Below are positions 26,919-36,203 of a stretch of DNA of 56,655 bases, one piece after another. A program made the translations under genes and the position numbers. The notes below the pieces were generated by a model, which ran no database searches, was not told the DNA's origin, and was given only the letters and a program-made list of their open reading frames with translations. This DNA is from Bacteroidota bacterium (GTDB taxonomy: Bacteria; Bacteroidota; Rhodothermia; Rhodothermales; Bin80), in the NCBI GenBank assembly GCA_026709335.1, contig JAPOTE010000112.1, positions 1 through 56,655 of the forward strand, given 5' to 3'. Numbering within the stretch: the first letter of the stretch is position 1; the number at the start of each line of letters is the position of its first letter.

Positions 26919-28304
26919 CTAAGTTTGGTTAGTTCTTACTTCAACTCGGGTTCCACTGACACGAATGACTTCAACCTCCACACCCTGATCAATATATTCG
27001 CCAGCAGTAATGACATCAACCCGTTCCTTATCAATCAACATGGCACCAGATGGCCTGAGAGCGGTCAAAGTCGGTCCGGTCTTGCCTATATACTCGGAGT
27101 GAGTTGACGCCGTCGTATATCCTTCACTACTCCTGAGTTCTGGAGTTAAAACAAACACATTCGAGGGGGAAGAAGCAGGAAACATTCTTCCAGTCATTAC
27201 CGCAGTAGCAACCAAAAGTACCATTGTTACCGCCAGTGTATACACACCTGGCATCATTGCGTCAAATGGGGGAAAAGAAAACCCCACGTTTCCTACAAGG
27301 GCCGCCACTAAGGAGAATAATACCAGAATCAAGCCTGATATTCCTGCAATTCCGAACCCAGGAAACAGAAATAGTTCTAACAGGATCAGTCCAATTCCAA
27401 GAATAAACAGAAGAATTTCCCATACTTCAACAAGTCCCAGTAAGTAATGGGGAGCAAAAAATAATGCTATTCCCAGGAGGGCAATAGCCCCCGGAAACCC
27501 CACACCAGGGCTCTGAAGCTCAAAGTAAAGCCCCCCAAGCATCATGAGCATGAGTATAGATTGAACTACGGGAGACCCTAAAAACCTGAGTGCTCTCTCC
27601 GCAGTAGTCTCACGATGTGCAACCAAAGTGGGTGCATCCAATCCAAACGCAGAAATGACATCATCGGTTGTTTCCAGAATTTCATCAGCTACTCCTAACT
27701 CAAGAGCTTCGGTAGCGCTAAGTGTCAGCACTTTCCCTTTCTCAGAGATTCCCTCGACTTCAAGAGACGGGTCCACCATAGACTCGGCAATCTGTGGATC
27801 TCGACCGTTAGCTTCCGCTGTTGCTCGCATGAGTCCACGCATGTAACTCTGGTACTTATCTGGTGCCTCTTCTCCGCTCGTACCTTGTACTACTGTAGCC
27901 GCTCCAATTGAAGCACCAGGCACCATTACAATGCGATCAGCGGCGTATGAAATCAATGCCCCCGCAGAAGCTGCATTTTTATCAATGAATGCAACTGTGG
28001 GCATTTCGGCATCCAGCAAGGTTTTTCGGATCTTGTCAGCTGCATCTACAAGACCACCAAATGTATCTACCTCAAAGACTGTAAGTACGGCATCACGGTT
28101 GGTTGCATCATTTACCGCCCGATCGATATAACGGGCAAGACCATTATCAATCATCCCATTCACAGGAACTACAAACACCGGGCCTGCGGCACTATCGGAA
28201 TTCAGTACCAGTGGTTTAGGCGTACGTTCCTGCGCTAGCGTGGCTGGGACGAACAGAACAAGAGCGAATAATGTCGATCTAAGGAACCTGCTCACGTTTC
28301 TCAT
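26919..28304 (-). CDS. NfeD protein with ClpP-like serine protease domain (NfeD1b type)
   Basis: 461 residues from ATG 28304 (AGGGGG 9 bp upstream and a clean signal peptide ending TLAQ); the track extends the frame by nine residues without support. Order: signal peptide, ClpP-fold protease (about 45-230; IDTFGG-like VFEVDTFGGLVDAADKIR, DKNAASAGALISYAADRIVM with the Ser-Ala-Gly nucleophile turn, and a Lys/Tyr region after VQGTSGEEAPDKYQ), about five membrane helices (245-400), and the OB-fold tail (YIGKTGPTLTALRPSGAMLI). Archaeal and bacterial relatives cleave hydrophobic segments of stomatin-like proteins; no stomatin gene is visible here. Operon with the short NfeD. Confidence 0.92.
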   Translation of the reverse strand: MRNVSRFLRSTLFALVLFVPATLAQERTPKPLVLNSDSAAGPVFVVPVNGMIDNGLARYIDRAVNDATNRDAVLTVFEVDTFGGLVDAADKIRKTLLDAEMPTVAFIDKNAASAGALISYAADRIVMVPGASIGAATVVQGTSGEEAPDKYQSYMRGLMRATAEANGRDPQIAESMVDPSLEVEGISEKGKVLTLSATEALELGVADEILETTDDVISAFGLDAPTLVAHRETTAERALRFLGSPVVQSILMLMMLGGLYFELQSPGVGFPGAIALLGIALFFAPHYLLGLVEVWEILLFILGIGLILLELFLFPGFGIAGISGLILVLFSLVAALVGNVGFSFPPFDAMMPGVYTLAVTMVLLVATAVMTGRMFPASSPSNVFVLTPELRSSEGYTTASTHSEYIGKTGPTLTALRPSGAMLIDKERVDVITAGEYIDQGVEVEVIRVSGTRVEVRTNQT

Positions 28305-28569
28305 AGAATATCCCCCTACTTTATATCTCATTTACGTCTCAATTGAACGTAAGGATTCAAACGAACATGGGAAGCTGGCCATCCGAATGTTAAAAGACAT
28401 GTGAAGCTCAGAGGTGTTTTCCAGAAATATCAAATATCCTAAATCAAATTCGAGGAGCGCACCGCCAATTCGGCTGGAAGCGTTTTCATATCCTCTTGAA
28501 TTTACGAAATAGAAAAAATCTTTTACAAAGGTTGAACTGAGATTTTGTGCATTCGCATTCTCCGTATGG

Positions 28570-29340
28570 CTATTTTTCTATAACAACCGGTGTTCCTTCC
28601 TGAACATGAGACCACATAAAATCCATATCCGAGTCACGAACTGCCACACATCCTTGAGTCCAGTTTGAAGCCAGACCAGTCCCATTACCATGAATTTCTA
28701 TCATTCCGCCAAGAATCGTTCCCATAGGCGGGACGGTTCCTCTTTTTTCAGCCAACATGATGGCATCATATTCTTTCTGGCTAATTAGCCCATTCTCAAA
28801 TCCCCGTCTGGCATCCTCTGCATTAGGATAATTCAATAGAAAAGCTCGATAAAACTTGCTATAGGGGTTTTTCTTTACCACATAAAAAACACCCTCTGGC
28901 GTACGCCATTGATCAGGTTTTTTTTCGGAGCCGCGAATCGTCTTATCGGAGTATGCATTGTAGCCAAAATCTGCCCTGAATGTGGAAATGACTTCCATAC
29001 CTTGGTGAAGTATTAGCCTCTTTCGACGCTTGGATACAAGAATCCAGATGTTCGAGAGTTCGTCTGAACTGACATATCCCACAGCGCCATCCATTGTCTG
29101 CACTTTCCAGACTTCTCCCTCAGTCTTTAAAACTGTGACTGGCTCTCTGAAACTGAGTCGCAAATAAGATTTTATCTGCTCTGCATCCCGATACAGGCTA
29201 ACCCCTCGACCGGTGACATAAAACAAATCTTGGGCTTTATCCGGAGTCGACTGCAATGCAGATGTGTTTGCAACTGAAAAACCCAATACTGTCACGATAC
29301 AAATTGACAGTTTATACAATGCAGATTTTTCAGCTAGCAT
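28570..29340 (-). CDS. L,D-transpeptidase (YkuD domain) with N-terminal SH3-type domain
   Basis: 256 residues. Signal peptide (about 1-30, ending TSALQ), a bacterial SH3-like domain (about 40-97, YVTGRGVSLYRDAEQ to GAVGYVSSDEL), then the YkuD catalytic domain (about 102-256) with the motif MIEIHGNGTGLASNWTQGCV: catalytic His, Ser and Cys are all present (Cys in the TQGCVAVRDSD strand). It cross-links peptidoglycan stems or anchors proteins in the periplasm, a route insensitive to most beta-lactams. It follows fabI by 8 bp on the same strand and is presumably co-transcribed, an unusual pairing. Confidence 0.92.
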   Translation of the reverse strand: MLAEKSALYKLSICIVTVLGFSVANTSALQSTPDKAQDLFYVTGRGVSLYRDAEQIKSYLRLSFREPVTVLKTEGEVWKVQTMDGAVGYVSSDELSNIWILVSKRRKRLILHQGMEVISTFRADFGYNAYSDKTIRGSEKKPDQWRTPEGVFYVVKKNPYSKFYRAFLLNYPNAEDARRGFENGLISQKEYDAIMLAEKRGTVPPMGTILGGMIEIHGNGTGLASNWTQGCVAVRDSDMDFMWSHVQEGTPVVIEK

Positions 29341-29348
29341 GTGCTACG

Positions 29349-30194
29349 TCAACTCTGATCAGATTTTTGCTGTTCATTATTCAGCATCTCCATCATAGGC
29401 TCAACCATGGCATTTGCAATTCCGATACTGCTGAAGCCCCCATCGTGGTACAACGTTTGCATCGTAACCATGCGTGTCAGATCACTAAGAAGTGTGACAG
29501 CATAGTCTCCGCAACTGTCCGCATCGGCATTACCTAATGGAGACATTTTATCTCCGAATTCAAACATTGCATCAAATCCTGATATCCCCTGCCCCGCTGT
29601 AGTTCGTGTGGGGCTTTGGGAGATCGCATTGATCCGAATACCGCGTTCACCGAGGCGTGCTCCCCAGGTGCGGACAATGCTTTCAAGCAGAGCTTTGGCA
29701 TCTCCCATTTCGGAGTAGTGAGAAAACGAACGTTGCGCTCCGATATAGGAAATCGTCAGGATAGATCCTCCATTTTTCATAGAATCACCGTCCATTGCAT
29801 GCTGAACAATTCGATGTAAACTGACCGCAGAAATATCCAATGTCTTGGCATACCAGTCATAGTTCAATTTTTCGTATGGTCTGCGTTTGCGTACATTGAC
29901 TCCCATACCAATCGCGTGAACAATAAAGTCTATCTGCCCATAATAATCTTTAATCTGATTGAACAGCGACTCCAAATCACTGCTCTTTGTCGCATCTGCC
30001 CAGATCACAGTGCTCTCGACGGTTTCAGCCAAGTTTTCCAGTGTTCCAAGTCGTTTAGCCACCGGAGCATTCGAGAGTACGAACCTAGCACCTTCCCTAT
30101 ACGCCGCTTTTGCGATTGACCACGCGAGACTGGTCTCATTCAACGCACCAAAGATTACCCCCTTTTTTCCTTTCAATAATCCAGAGTGATCCAT
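29349..30194 (-). CDS. fabI: Enoyl-[acyl-carrier-protein] reductase (NADH), FabI type
   Basis: 281 residues from ATG 30194 (MDHSGLLKGKKGVIFGALNE), the typical FabI start; the open frame upstream is not conserved-looking. It shows the atypical SDR nucleotide site (KGVIFGALNETSLAWSIA), the IHAIGM-type strand, catalytic Tyr and Lys spaced Y-x6-K in HYSEMGDAKALLES, and the substrate loop ISQSPTRTTAGQGISGFDAM. It catalyses the last reduction of each fatty-acid elongation round. Immediately downstream lies the L,D-transpeptidase gene. Confidence 0.95.
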   Translation of the reverse strand: MDHSGLLKGKKGVIFGALNETSLAWSIAKAAYREGARFVLSNAPVAKRLGTLENLAETVESTVIWADATKSSDLESLFNQIKDYYGQIDFIVHAIGMGVNVRKRRPYEKLNYDWYAKTLDISAVSLHRIVQHAMDGDSMKNGGSILTISYIGAQRSFSHYSEMGDAKALLESIVRTWGARLGERGIRINAISQSPTRTTAGQGISGFDAMFEFGDKMSPLGNADADSCGDYAVTLLSDLTRMVTMQTLYHDGGFSSIGIANAMVEPMMEMLNNEQQKSDQS

Positions 30195-30588
30195 TTCTGT
30201 CAATCTACACCAATAATTAATTGTTTTATTTTTTTTTAAATACTGACTCACAATAGACGCTGAATAATCACTTCAGATTTTATCTAATTTTTATTCACTT
30301 CTGAGCACAAGGATTAAACGCATGTTAATTTTAGTCTGAACTATCAACAAGGTTCATCTCTGCCTCAGGATAGGCTAAGACTATTTATCAGCCTTCTCTT
30401 ACGTGAAGATGGAGAGGATCAAAAGGACGGCTTCGTTGCTCACGCATCAAAAAATAAACAATTACGTTTATACCCGCCCGATTGTTCGGTGTCCAATTTA
30501 ATCCGAAGGCCTTGACCATAGACCTGTCGGAACGAATCAACAAGTACTAGAAGTAAGAAGCCTCCCGCAAACTGACGCTCAACTTGTA
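30195..30588. other. Intergenic region between fabI and the lipoprotein-like gene
   Basis: Divergent upstream region of about 390 bp. No gene, RNA or strong hairpin is supportable; one frame is open across 30310-30510 (contains RLRLFISLLLREDGEDQKDG) but has no start and no recognisable similarity. The A/T-rich segment at 30225-30250 probably belongs to the fabI promoter. Confidence 0.35.
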
Positions 30589-31326
30589 ATGCGCTTCGTA
30601 CTACCTCAGATTCAATTTGACCTCAGGTTGAAAGCGATTTTGATTCTTTGGTTCTGGGCATCCTGCTCCTCTCCCCTACCACCACCAAGTGAAGCTGAGC
30701 AAGAGATTGCCGATGCCGCTCTCGAAACCCTTTCCGGTGTCCAGGTGAATGAAATTCTGAATGCCTTCAACGAACTATCCAATTGGGCATACACCAGACA
30801 TGATCACATACAAAACAGAAGTGCTCGTCAATATGAATCATCTAAATACTTGATAAATGTTGATTCTGAAGGCTTATCAGTCATGACCTTAGGCCCTGAC
30901 ACGGCAGCTGTCACAAATTTATCCAGTATCGTTGAAGCAATTATGCCTGAAGAATCCCCCCATCTAATGGAACGATTCAAAGATGATTTCTCCTATCACA
31001 TGAATGAAGATACCAGCTACTGGTCATATCCTGCTCACAAAATCATAATCAAAGGTAGACCCGGAAGTACTCAGGATATTGTAACTGCATCTTATGTTTA
31101 TGACGCGGCTTCCCGAAAACTGATTTCTGCTAGCTTTCATACGTACAGCAGTACAATTTTATTTGAAGAACTATCTTATTATCAGATACAGCTTCGCCCT
31201 ACAGGCACTGCTTGGGTTCCTTATCGCCTCAACATGCATGTTACCCTTAGGCTTCCTTTTGGACAGCAACAGGTATTTGCCCGGAATGTTACCTTCTACA
31301 ACTACATCGCTCGGCCAACAGGTTAG
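30589..31326 (+). CDS. Hypothetical lipoprotein-like protein
   Basis: 245 residues. The N-terminus has a hydrophobic segment followed by cysteine (LILWFWASCSSPLPPP); the WASC site is a poor lipobox, so lipidation is possible but unsure. The rest is a soluble, beta-rich domain (SLPPP linker, then YLINVDSEGLSVMTLGPDTA, and aromatic repeats toward the C-terminus) without a family I recognise. It overlaps birA by about 40 bp, suggesting a three-gene unit with birA and coaX, a position it may hold by chance rather than function. Confidence 0.6.
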   Translation: MRFVLPQIQFDLRLKAILILWFWASCSSPLPPPSEAEQEIADAALETLSGVQVNEILNAFNELSNWAYTRHDHIQNRSARQYESSKYLINVDSEGLSVMTLGPDTAAVTNLSSIVEAIMPEESPHLMERFKDDFSYHMNEDTSYWSYPAHKIIIKGRPGSTQDIVTASYVYDAASRKLISASFHTYSSTILFEELSYYQIQLRPTGTAWVPYRLNMHVTLRLPFGQQQVFARNVTFYNYIARPTG

Positions 31327-32083
31327 CACATTGTTGAGCACCAAAGTGTTGGGGCGTCCACTGCATTTCATGGAAGCCACTACCTCAACGAATATACTTG
31401 CATTGGAAGCTTCACAAAAGGGAGCAATTCATGGAACTGTATTTGCAACAGATTATCAGACACATGGTCGTGGCCGACAAGGCAGTTCCTGGATTGCGGA
31501 TAAAGGCCTGAACCTGATATTCAGTATTATCCTAGATCTTCCTGTTTCCAGGGCTGTAATCGGAATGACTCCTATGGCGGCGTGCCTAGGGGTTGCTGAC
31601 GCCATATCTGACACTGTTTCACCGAATAAGCTTCAATTCAAATGGCCCAACGATGTGGTGCTAAATGACCGAAAAATATGTGGAATGCTCCTCCAAACTG
31701 CCAACCAAGCTATCACAAAAGTTGTCTTGGGAATCGGACTGAATGTGAATCAATCTAAATTTCCTGATGACCTTGAAAAATATGCAACATCTTTACTTCT
31801 CTCTACTGGACAACCAATTGATCGAGCACCACTTATGGCATCTGTCTTACTGAACCTGGAAAAAAGGATAGATCAATTGCTTAACCAGGCATCCGCCATA
31901 CGGAAACTGTATATGGAGAGATTAATTTGGCTCGGCGAAAACTGTAGTGTGACCGGACTGAATCAGGATGTGAACGGTATACTCCTTGGAATTGCAGAAT
32001 CTGGAGCATTGCTCCTGGAAACAAATATTGGAATCAAGAAAATTTATGCAGGCAATGTCTCGCTCCGCGTGGCTGACAATTGA
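31286..32083 (+). CDS. birA: Biotin--[acetyl-CoA-carboxylase] ligase (monofunctional)
   Basis: 265 residues from ATG 31286; the open frame starts at 31163, but that part lies inside the preceding gene and is not BirA-like. It contains MEATTSTNILALEA, the biotinyl-AMP loop GRGRQGSSW, and the core FKWPNDVVLNDRKICGMLLQ. It attaches biotin to the carrier lysine of acetyl-CoA carboxylase. There is no N-terminal helix-turn-helix, so it is not a transcriptional repressor. It overlaps the coaX start by 29 bp, indicating translational coupling of two cofactor genes. Confidence 0.93.
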   Translation: MLPSTTTSLGQQVSTLLSTKVLGRPLHFMEATTSTNILALEASQKGAIHGTVFATDYQTHGRGRQGSSWIADKGLNLIFSIILDLPVSRAVIGMTPMAACLGVADAISDTVSPNKLQFKWPNDVVLNDRKICGMLLQTANQAITKVVLGIGLNVNQSKFPDDLEKYATSLLLSTGQPIDRAPLMASVLLNLEKRIDQLLNQASAIRKLYMERLIWLGENCSVTGLNQDVNGILLGIAESGALLLETNIGIKKIYAGNVSLRVADN

Positions 32084-32813
32084 TATTGGTAACAGTGCCC
32101 TCAAAGCTGGCTTGTTTTTGGGAGACCAGTTAATACAAACCAGTAACCTGCAAGCTATCGAAGAGGTATCGGAACTGATTGCTACATGGAATTCCAAAAC
32201 GCCATTTGAGAGAATCGGATTATGTAGCGTGGTCCCTCAAAACTCGGAATTAGTCATATCAAAAATTCGCCAATTCGGGAACGTTCCGATATTTGAAATG
32301 AATAGTCATTCGACCCTCCCACTTCAAGTCAGATATACGCCCCCCGAGAGCTTAGGCGCTGACCGATTAGCTGCAGCATGCAGCGCTTGGCACCCCGGAG
32401 GAATTTCTCAGATTATCATTGATGCCGGGACCGCAATTACAATAGATGTTGTAAGTGCTGATGGAGTTTTTATGGGTGGCGTAATCATGCCTGGCCCCTC
32501 ACTGACAAGACGTGCCTTGGCTGACTACACCGCAAATTTGCCGAAGGTATCACTGCATTCTCCAAATGGGGTCATAGGAAGTTCTACCGCTGAAGCAATT
32601 CAACACGGCCTGATCAATGGCCTGATTGATGGAGTTCTTGGTATTGTCTCACGCATACGAGAATCTCTTGATTCTTCTCCAGTCATTACACTCACTGGTG
32701 GCTGGCATCAACTACTGGCAGATAAAATACCCGGAGTTCAATTGAATCGAGATCTTGTTCTTCATGGTATTAAACTGCTGATGCAACTCAATACCGAATC
32801 TAGCAAATCGTAG
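32055..32813 (+). CDS. coaX: Type III pantothenate kinase
   Basis: 252 residues from ATG 32055 (MSRSAWLTIDIGNSALKAGL), where the phosphate-1 motif DIGNS sits at the canonical position; the 23 residues upstream in frame lie inside birA. Other motifs: ESLGADRLAAACSAW, IIDAGTAITIDVV and TGGWHQLL near the C-terminus. It carries out the first step of coenzyme A synthesis and is not feedback-inhibited by CoA. The stop lies 14 bp inside the convergent YbaK-type gene. Confidence 0.94.
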   Translation: MSRSAWLTIDIGNSALKAGLFLGDQLIQTSNLQAIEEVSELIATWNSKTPFERIGLCSVVPQNSELVISKIRQFGNVPIFEMNSHSTLPLQVRYTPPESLGADRLAAACSAWHPGGISQIIIDAGTAITIDVVSADGVFMGGVIMPGPSLTRRALADYTANLPKVSLHSPNGVIGSSTAEAIQHGLINGLIDGVLGIVSRIRESLDSSPVITLTGGWHQLLADKIPGVQLNRDLVLHGIKLLMQLNTESSKS

Positions 32814-33291
32814 TCACGGTTCCCAGGGTGGCCAGAAACGTAGGTGGACACCCAAATACTGCAAAAGGGCCTCCTGCCGCGGCCCACACCTCTTCATACC
32901 TCAGTAAATCCTCATCTACAAAGGTCGGTAAGGGATTGGGGTGACCAACTGGAGCAACTCCACCTATGGAGTAACCGGTATACTGCCGTACAAAATCAGC
33001 CTGAGCACGCTTGATCGGATGACCTATGAGATCTTCCAATAGATTTTCGTGTACGCGGTTGCTCCCACTAACGAGCACTAATATTGGGGTCTCACCCGCG
33101 CGAAATACCAGAGATTTAACAATCTGACCAAGATTACAACCCAATGCATCCGCTGCTTCCTTTGCGGTTCGGGTGGATTCATTGAGTTGTCTAACCTGAA
33201 AATCTACTCCAAGAGACAAAAGAGTCTGTTGAACGTGAATTGATTTTGCCGTTAAAATGATCTGGCTTTCAGTCTTTTGATTGGCCATCAA
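32800..33291 (-). CDS. YbaK/ProX-type aminoacyl-tRNA deacylase
   Basis: 163 residues, whole-domain length. Typical features: ESTRTAKEAADALGCNLGQI, the conserved catalytic-pocket lysine in QIVKSLVFRA, ILVLVSGSNRVHENLL, GYSIGGVAPVGHP and a C-terminal GGPFAVFGCPPTFLAT strand. Relatives hydrolyse mischarged Cys-, Ala- or other tRNAs in trans. The GGVxPxGH loop fits the YbaK/EbsC group. It faces coaX tail to tail with a 14-bp overlap. Confidence 0.9.
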   Translation of the reverse strand: MMANQKTESQIILTAKSIHVQQTLLSLGVDFQVRQLNESTRTAKEAADALGCNLGQIVKSLVFRAGETPILVLVSGSNRVHENLLEDLIGHPIKRAQADFVRQYTGYSIGGVAPVGHPNPLPTFVDEDLLRYEEVWAAAGGPFAVFGCPPTFLATLGTVTTIC

Positions 33292-33654
33292 TTCTTTTAT
33301 GAGTGAGGTTTTGCAAGAACCTCGTCACATAAACTGAACAAGTCATACCCCTGATCAGTATTCAGGCTAATGAAAGATTATTCGTCGATTTTTCATTAAT
33401 CAGACTCTACCCAGTTTATTTGAATATACAATATCACGGCAGATAGATTCTACTAGCGTCACGTAGTTGAGTTAAAAATTTGCACTCGGATCAGCCTATT
33501 CATTAGTTTTCTCCTGCCAACTGATCTTTCATAACAAATAAATTGATTGCATTGTGATCTTCATGTCGTAAATTTAGCATGCTGTAAAAATCTGAACCCA
33601 CAATTTTTTTACTCTCCAACTTAACTTTAACAATTAAACACTTGCCTCGAGCCT
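33292..33654. other. Intergenic region, weak promoter candidate
   Basis: About 360 bp between divergent genes. TAAATTTA at about 33570-33577 is one base off the Bacteroidota -7 element TAnnTTTG and lies about 80 bp upstream of the 33655 start; no matching -33 element is convincing. No gene or RNA seen. Confidence 0.3.
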
Positions 33655-34644
33655 ATGAGCCAGCTTTCACTCTCGGTTATTGCAACAGGACTAGACCGCC
33701 TTCTGGATGAACAGATGACGGGCCAAGCTCGAATCGCTGCACATTTGGTCGCTGCTGCTGAAGATCATGGCCATTCTCCCGAAGAAATTATCTCCATTTT
33801 TGAAAAAATCCGAAAAAAAACTGTCTTGGATGAACTCTGGGTGACAGATTCGGAAGGAGATGTATACCTAACAACAGTTCGAGATGATGATGGAACCCCG
33901 AAAAAATTCAAGTTTTCCGAGGATTCCAATATTCAACCCCAGGCTTCCGCCTTCTTTCCGTTGCTTTCCGCCGGAGTTGACAGTGATGAGTGTATTACAC
34001 AGATTGCTCAAACACGCGAAATTGACTGGGATATATTCAAATATGTGGGAGTGAGTGGAATTGATAAGCCTCGGATTGTTCAGGTTGGTAATGCACTCGC
34101 ATTTGAGGAACAAGGGCTATTGAATAATAGCTATGCTTCGCCTGTTATGACGGCAGCTTTGGCTGCATTCGGCGAAGTTGAGTTACTTTCATCTCGCTAT
34201 ACATCGCGTGTAGCCGAAGTCAGATCGGTCTTTGATGCCGTATTGACAAAACAAATGGTAGTTCAAGCCGGCCTTATTGATGCACTATTGAGTGTTACCG
34301 AAGCTGCAGGATGGTCTGTTGCAAAAACAAATAGCCATCTACAGCGAATTGTCAAGACAACCCCTATTGCAGAAATAGAAATTGCAACTACCGGTGGTCG
34401 AGTAGTACTGTCCAGCTCTGTGCCCTATGGGAAATTACGCTACCTGGAAACTCTAGATGAAATCAACGTTGATGTGATGGATATTGTAGATCATCCTACG
34501 ACTGCACATGATGAAGAACATGCGGCAGAAAAAACTGTAACGGTCTACAGTCCTAGCCTCGCACGAATCGTTCAGATTACTACTCTCTTGGACGATAACT
34601 CACTCGTTTCGCCGCGATTCAAGCTCCCCGAAGAAGCTCCCTAA
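33655..34644 (+). CDS. Internally duplicated soluble sensor-like protein
   Basis: 329 residues without signal peptide or membrane segment. The N-terminal half contains ELWVTDSEGDVYLTTV and the sensor-like block FKYVGVSGIDKPRIVQVG, a sequence style known from Cache/PAS-like ligand-binding domains of chemoreceptors and histidine kinases. The second half (about 195-315) repeats the same order: VFDAVLTKQMVVQAGLIDAL matches GLDRLLDEQMTGQARIAAHL, EIEIATTGGRVVLSSS matches ELWVTDSEGDVYLTT, and VTVYSPSLARIVQITTL matches KYVGVSGIDKPRIVQVG. No output domain is attached and no signalling gene is adjacent. Function unknown. Confidence 0.8.
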   Translation: MSQLSLSVIATGLDRLLDEQMTGQARIAAHLVAAAEDHGHSPEEIISIFEKIRKKTVLDELWVTDSEGDVYLTTVRDDDGTPKKFKFSEDSNIQPQASAFFPLLSAGVDSDECITQIAQTREIDWDIFKYVGVSGIDKPRIVQVGNALAFEEQGLLNNSYASPVMTAALAAFGEVELLSSRYTSRVAEVRSVFDAVLTKQMVVQAGLIDALLSVTEAAGWSVAKTNSHLQRIVKTTPIAEIEIATTGGRVVLSSSVPYGKLRYLETLDEINVDVMDIVDHPTTAHDEEHAAEKTVTVYSPSLARIVQITTLLDDNSLVSPRFKLPEEAP

Positions 34645-34730
34645 TCCGATAACGATTTAGTTTAAGGGGCTCTCACAACCTTGGTAATCCCTGAACGAGG
34701 AACCCTTCACAACATCGTCGTTTGTGTCCA

Positions 34731-35171
34731 TTATTCTCTGTTATGAGGAATAATGGGCGATGGGTAGTGGCGGTTGTATTCAATCTTGATACACAAATTC
34801 ATAATGACGTGGATGCCTGCTGCCGCTGCAATCATTGCAGCCTGTTCGCTGGAAATGTTGAGTTGCAACCAGAGTACTTTTGCATCAATCTGAACCGCCT
34901 GCCTTGCGTATTCAGGGCATTCGTGTGATGGTCTGAATACATTCACAATATCCACCTGTTCCGTAACATCTGCTACCTGTTTATACACCTTTTCTCCCAG
35001 AAGTTGATCAGCTTTGGGATGGACGGGAATGATTTTTAATCCTTTATTCTGCAGAAATTTTGCTACAACATGACTATCCTTGTTTGGATTTGTTGATAAT
35101 CCCACAATTGCAACTGATCTGGCAAACTCCAAAATTTGGCCAGACAAAAATGGATCTTGGTATTTTTTCAC
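34731..35171 (-). CDS. CoA-binding domain protein (YccU family)
   Basis: 146 residues with a single Rossmann-type CoA-binding domain: VAIVGLSTNPNKDSHVVAKF (dinucleotide-type loop), then GLKIIPVHPKADQLLGEKVY, VDIVNVFRPSHECPEYARQA and AAGIHVIMNLCIKIEY. These stand-alone proteins resemble the CoA-binding part of succinyl-CoA and acyl-CoA synthetases but have no catalytic domain; their role is undefined. It is convergent with the sensor-like gene, 86 bp apart. Confidence 0.9.
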   Translation of the reverse strand: MKKYQDPFLSGQILEFARSVAIVGLSTNPNKDSHVVAKFLQNKGLKIIPVHPKADQLLGEKVYKQVADVTEQVDIVNVFRPSHECPEYARQAVQIDAKVLWLQLNISSEQAAMIAAAAGIHVIMNLCIKIEYNRHYPSPIIPHNRE

Positions 35172-35463
35172 TGCTCTAAAGGTTTATATTCAGATTAAGA
35201 TTAGCCCTCTTTCAGGTTCAGAATTGACACCTGCAAGTAATATTTTGGGGAGATTTACCAGAAAGTGCTTTTACCGCTATGATTTAACCTTTTTTAATCG
35301 ATATTGAGGCTGCGAAATATTATTCAATTCGATGAAGAAAATTATGGATAAACCCCAAAGAAAGATCAATGGGCAGAAAATTATCCAATCAACTCATACT
35401 TTATCGAAACACATTAGCATTCAACTTCTCACTACTCTCTCGAGAACCGTTTCTTCGTATCCG

Positions 35464-36203
35464 TCACACGAACCGTTTTGAATCAGCTGAAGCGTAACGT
35501 GCCATAGCACGATCAAGCCCAACGGTCGATTCAAGCGTCTCGACCGCATCTGCCAGCTTCTTCCCTGGAATCACGCATGTCATCTCCTCTGGACGCATGC
35601 CTGTACGTGAACGGCTGAGAGCACACCCAACGCTGGCCGCCACCATATTCTGATCCTTCGCTAAGGATACAATGTGGCACTGAGGCTTACCTTCAATAAT
35701 CATCTCTGGGAAGGCATCTTTCATCGTCATCAGCCCAAGGCCGTTGATTCGCAATAGAACGATATCTGTGAGTTCGAGCAGTGGGAAAGAGGTCCATATA
35801 CCACCGATTCTGGGCGATCGGCGACATGCGGAAGTTTCATTACCGCCGTTTGATCTACCCACCCAGATTCAAGAACCGCTCCGACGTCATCTTTCCCCGC
35901 CGCCTCTTCCAGTATAATGAATCCATGTGTATAGCTACCAACACTACAGTTGGCATGATCTGCTGCTTCGGTAGCAAAAGTATCGGTAGCGCCTTGGATC
36001 CAGAAGACACAGCCAGCGGGAACTTGACCGGTGCGACCATGATCGTTTGGCGGTGGATAATTTACTTCAACTCGAGGAGCAGAAGAGGATTGACCATGTC
36101 CGTAAAATATAATTGCCAATGGCGGTACAAACGGCTTGAGTGCAGCGACGAGTCGATCACTAAGTCCTGCCCAATCTTGTGTGTTGTCGGTGAGTGCCTT
36201 CAT
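35464..36203 (-). pseudogene. DUF169-family protein with a single frameshift
   Basis: Two overlapping frames together give a full-length protein of about 246 residues. The first part (start 36203) reads RVEVNYPPPNDHGRTGQVPA and ends LPHVADRPESVVYGPL; the second reads FPLLELTDIVLLRINGLGLM, then IEGKPQCHIVSLAKD and SVGCALSRSRTGMRPEEM, the DUF169 hallmark. The switch lies at the AAA run 35786-35788 (TTT on the coding strand), where one missing T would restore GPLFPLLELTDI. No slippery heptamer is present, so a real mutation or a sequencing error is more likely than programmed frameshifting. DUF169 proteins are of unknown function; heme- or metal-related roles are only suspected. Confidence 0.8.

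Noticed and set aside
35780-35800. Programmed -1 frameshift in the DUF169 gene
   Set aside because: No slippery heptamer and no downstream stimulatory stem; a one-base loss in the T run explains it more simply.
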